Origin: CAZCZZ01 sp964503335
Lineage (GTDB): Bacteria; Verrucomicrobiota; Kiritimatiellia; CAIVKH01
Length of the DNA: 64,000 nucleotides
Assembly (NCBI GenBank): GCA_964503335.1
Contig: CAZCZZ010000013.1
Span: 1 to 64,000, forward strand
Reading direction: 5' to 3'
Shown in pieces: positions 62,575 to 64,000 of this stretch. The notes beneath the pieces are model-generated. The model made no database searches and was not told the DNA's origin. It worked only from the letters and a program-made list of their open reading frames with translations. The position numbers and the translations under genes are program-made. The first letter of the stretch is position 1. Each line of letters starts with the position of its first letter.

Positions 62575-64000
62575 CTACACTCTCCGTTTCAGCCACATCA
62601 GGATTCCGAGGGATCCCACGATGCCGGGCAGCCCGAGGACCACGACCCAGAACAGCATGTTCAACTGAGTCGCATCCATGAGCAGGCGCGCCTCATCCGG
62701 CGGCTTCGGTGAGATCGCCAGCAGGGACTCCCGCTCCAGCAGCCAGTTCAAGGCGCCGAGAAACAGGTCAAAGTTGCCGCCGGTCATCGGCGAGTTCGAG
62801 ACGAAATCCGAATCGCCGAACACCACAAGTCGCGTCGGGCGGATATCCACGTCAAGTTCGGCCACGGGCCCCCTCTCGCTCGCCACCGCGATCGGCATCG
62901 GTCCCTTCTCATCGCGATCCGCATCGAATCGCATCGGCTTTTGCTCGATGTCCGACTCCGCCCAGCTCCCTTCCGAACTCCAGCACAGCGGTGTGACCTG
63001 CGGCTTGTCGGCCCGATCCGCGCCCGCTCCTCCGGCCAGCGGCGCAACGGAGCGCGGAAGATAGAAGAGACAGGTGATCCCGCCAAGGCCGCGCGTGACC
63101 GGGTGGCCGCCGTATTCGTTCACGAAGAGATCAATGCCGGAAATCGTGCGCGTGGGATCGATGATGACATCGGATCCGACGCTGATCCCCCAATCCTTCA
63201 GCACGATTTCAATTCCCGTGTCCGTGCTCGCGTCGAGCATGACAAGAAGTCGCCCCTCCGCATCGAGGTAATCCTGCAGGATATCAAGCTCCACCTGCGC
63301 GTAGCGCCGGCTCGGGCCGGCAATCACCACGGCATCGGCGTCCGCGGGAATCGCCGACACCTCGCCGATCGCGACGGTCCTTACGTCCACGTTCTCCCGC
63401 ACGATGTACTGCTTGAGCGTCGAGAAGCCGGCATACGGGTCGCGGTTTTCCAGGTCACGCTCGCCGTGTCCGCGCAGGAAATAGACCACCGGCTTGCGCT
63501 CCTGCGTGACGTTCAGGATCGCGGAGGAAAAAGCCTGCTCGCCCTTGAAGCCCTTGCGCTTCGGTTCACCACCCTGGAGCATTTCCGAGTAATCCATCTC
63601 GAGAATCTCGGAGGCATTGATGAACTTGCTGCGTCCGCGATAGTCAAACACCACGACGTTCATGTCCTTCACGTCGAAGCGGGCGGCCAGTTGCTCGGCG
63701 CGGCCGGGATCGCGGTTCGGGTCAATCCGCTCGACCCGCAGCATCGGCGTGGCGGCCTCGTACTCCTTCAAGAGATTGTCCACATCCTCAAACACCTCGT
63801 GGTCGGGCTGGAAGAAGACCACCACGTCGATCTCGTTCGAGAGGCTCGCAAGCAGGCTCGTGGTCTTGTCCGAGAGGGTGTAGTAGCCGGACTTGCTCCA
63901 GTCCGTGCGCTTGTAGTGCCGGTACGAGAGGTAATTCACCATCCCGAAGACAACGGTCGCGAGCAGGAGCGACAAGGCCGTATTCACCCCGAACGCGAGA
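62575..64000 (-). CDS. GldG-like component of an ABC-type gliding/secretion system, 5' end off window
   Basis: At least 470 aa, extending past the window edge; a GTG at 63987 is probably internal. YLSYRHYKRTDWSKSGYYTLSDKT and FKGEQAFSSAILNVTQERKPVVYFLRGHGER are typical of GldG/ABC-type auxiliary substrate-binding proteins (DUF7088 and similar). One N-terminal and one C-terminal transmembrane helix are seen (LFWVVVLGLPGIVGSLGIL). The expected ATPase and permease genes would lie upstream, beyond 64000. The role in gliding is known only for Bacteroidetes homologues. Confidence 0.82.
   Translation of the reverse strand, partial: LAFGVNTALSLLLATVVFGMVNYLSYRHYKRTDWSKSGYYTLSDKTTSLLASLSNEIDVVVFFQPDHEVFEDVDNLLKEYEAATPMLRVERIDPNRDPGRAEQLAARFDVKDMNVVVFDYRGRSKFINASEILEMDYSEMLQGGEPKRKGFKGEQAFSSAILNVTQERKPVVYFLRGHGERDLENRDPYAGFSTLKQYIVRENVDVRTVAIGEVSAIPADADAVVIAGPSRRYAQVELDILQDYLDAEGRLLVMLDASTDTGIEIVLKDWGISVGSDVIIDPTRTISGIDLFVNEYGGHPVTRGLGGITCLFYLPRSVAPLAGGAGADRADKPQVTPLCWSSEGSWAESDIEQKPMRFDADRDEKGPMPIAVASERGPVAELDVDIRPTRLVVFGDSDFVSNSPMTGGNFDLFLGALNWLLERESLLAISPKPPDEARLLMDATQLNMLFWVVVLGLPGIVGSLGILMWLKRRV

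Noticed and set aside
1..64000. tRNA, rRNA or known riboswitch genes
   Set aside because: None was recognised by eye. The only RNA regulatory element I can support is the attenuator upstream of hom.

Overview
The window looks like a metagenome-assembled scaffold from the Planctomycetes-Verrucomicrobia-Chlamydiae superphylum, most likely Kiritimatiellota or a close relative. This is inferred from PEP-CTERM surface proteins, an S1 sulfatase, giant secreted beta-rich proteins, a multihaem cytochrome lipoprotein, high GC and many short palindromic or short-period intergenic repeats. No rRNA or other decisive marker is present. Three 100-N scaffold gaps lie at 13536, 25244 and 59151. The last is flanked by an identical 55-base sequence and is almost certainly spurious.

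Layout. 1-4700: a hairpin cluster, then a minus-strand operon of two lipoproteins and a patatin/Omp85 two-domain outer-membrane protein, plus a separate outer-membrane protein. 4848-9329: an S1 sulfatase, two response regulators and a membrane histidine kinase (FixLJ/TodST-like). 9432-12735: a decayed nucleotidyltransferase pair, an eight-haem cytochrome/TPR lipoprotein with a repeat inserted in its coding frame, and a Doc/AbrB-type toxin-antitoxin pair. 12732-13535: the end of a sorbosone-dehydrogenase-like protein.

13636-19261 is an aspartate-family and isoleucine-precursor operon read on the minus strand: hom, a degenerate ApgM/ThrB2-like gene, lysC and cimA. It is preceded by a 16-residue leader peptide made mostly of Thr and Ile codons and by an intrinsic terminator, which is a complete threonine/isoleucine transcription attenuator. 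This is the most striking regulatory finding.

19874-39881 is a 20-kb, four-gene, translationally coupled minus-strand cluster of secreted proteins: 2,526 aa with an internal PEP-CTERM signal, a CARDB-like 275 aa protein, a Calx-beta protein of 733 aa, and a 3,133 aa Gly-rich repeat protein containing a near-perfect 1.86-kb tandem duplication. It is the best candidate for an undescribed surface system.

40036-55792: polyprenyl diphosphate synthase, an FHA membrane protein, glycyl-tRNA synthetase, two TPR proteins, a PEP-CTERM autotransporter-repeat protein, a hybrid histidine kinase with a small coiled-coil partner, a PilZ protein, a metallo-hydrolase with a TPR partner, a periplasmic coiled-coil protein, a YfcE-like phosphoesterase and a YkgJ-type cysteine-cluster protein. 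55751-64000: a minus-strand operon of GldG-like, DUF4340, AsmA-like, PrmA, a membrane protein and a GT9 glycosyltransferase. Many neighbouring genes overlap by ATGA, TTGA or TGATG, so translational coupling is the rule here.
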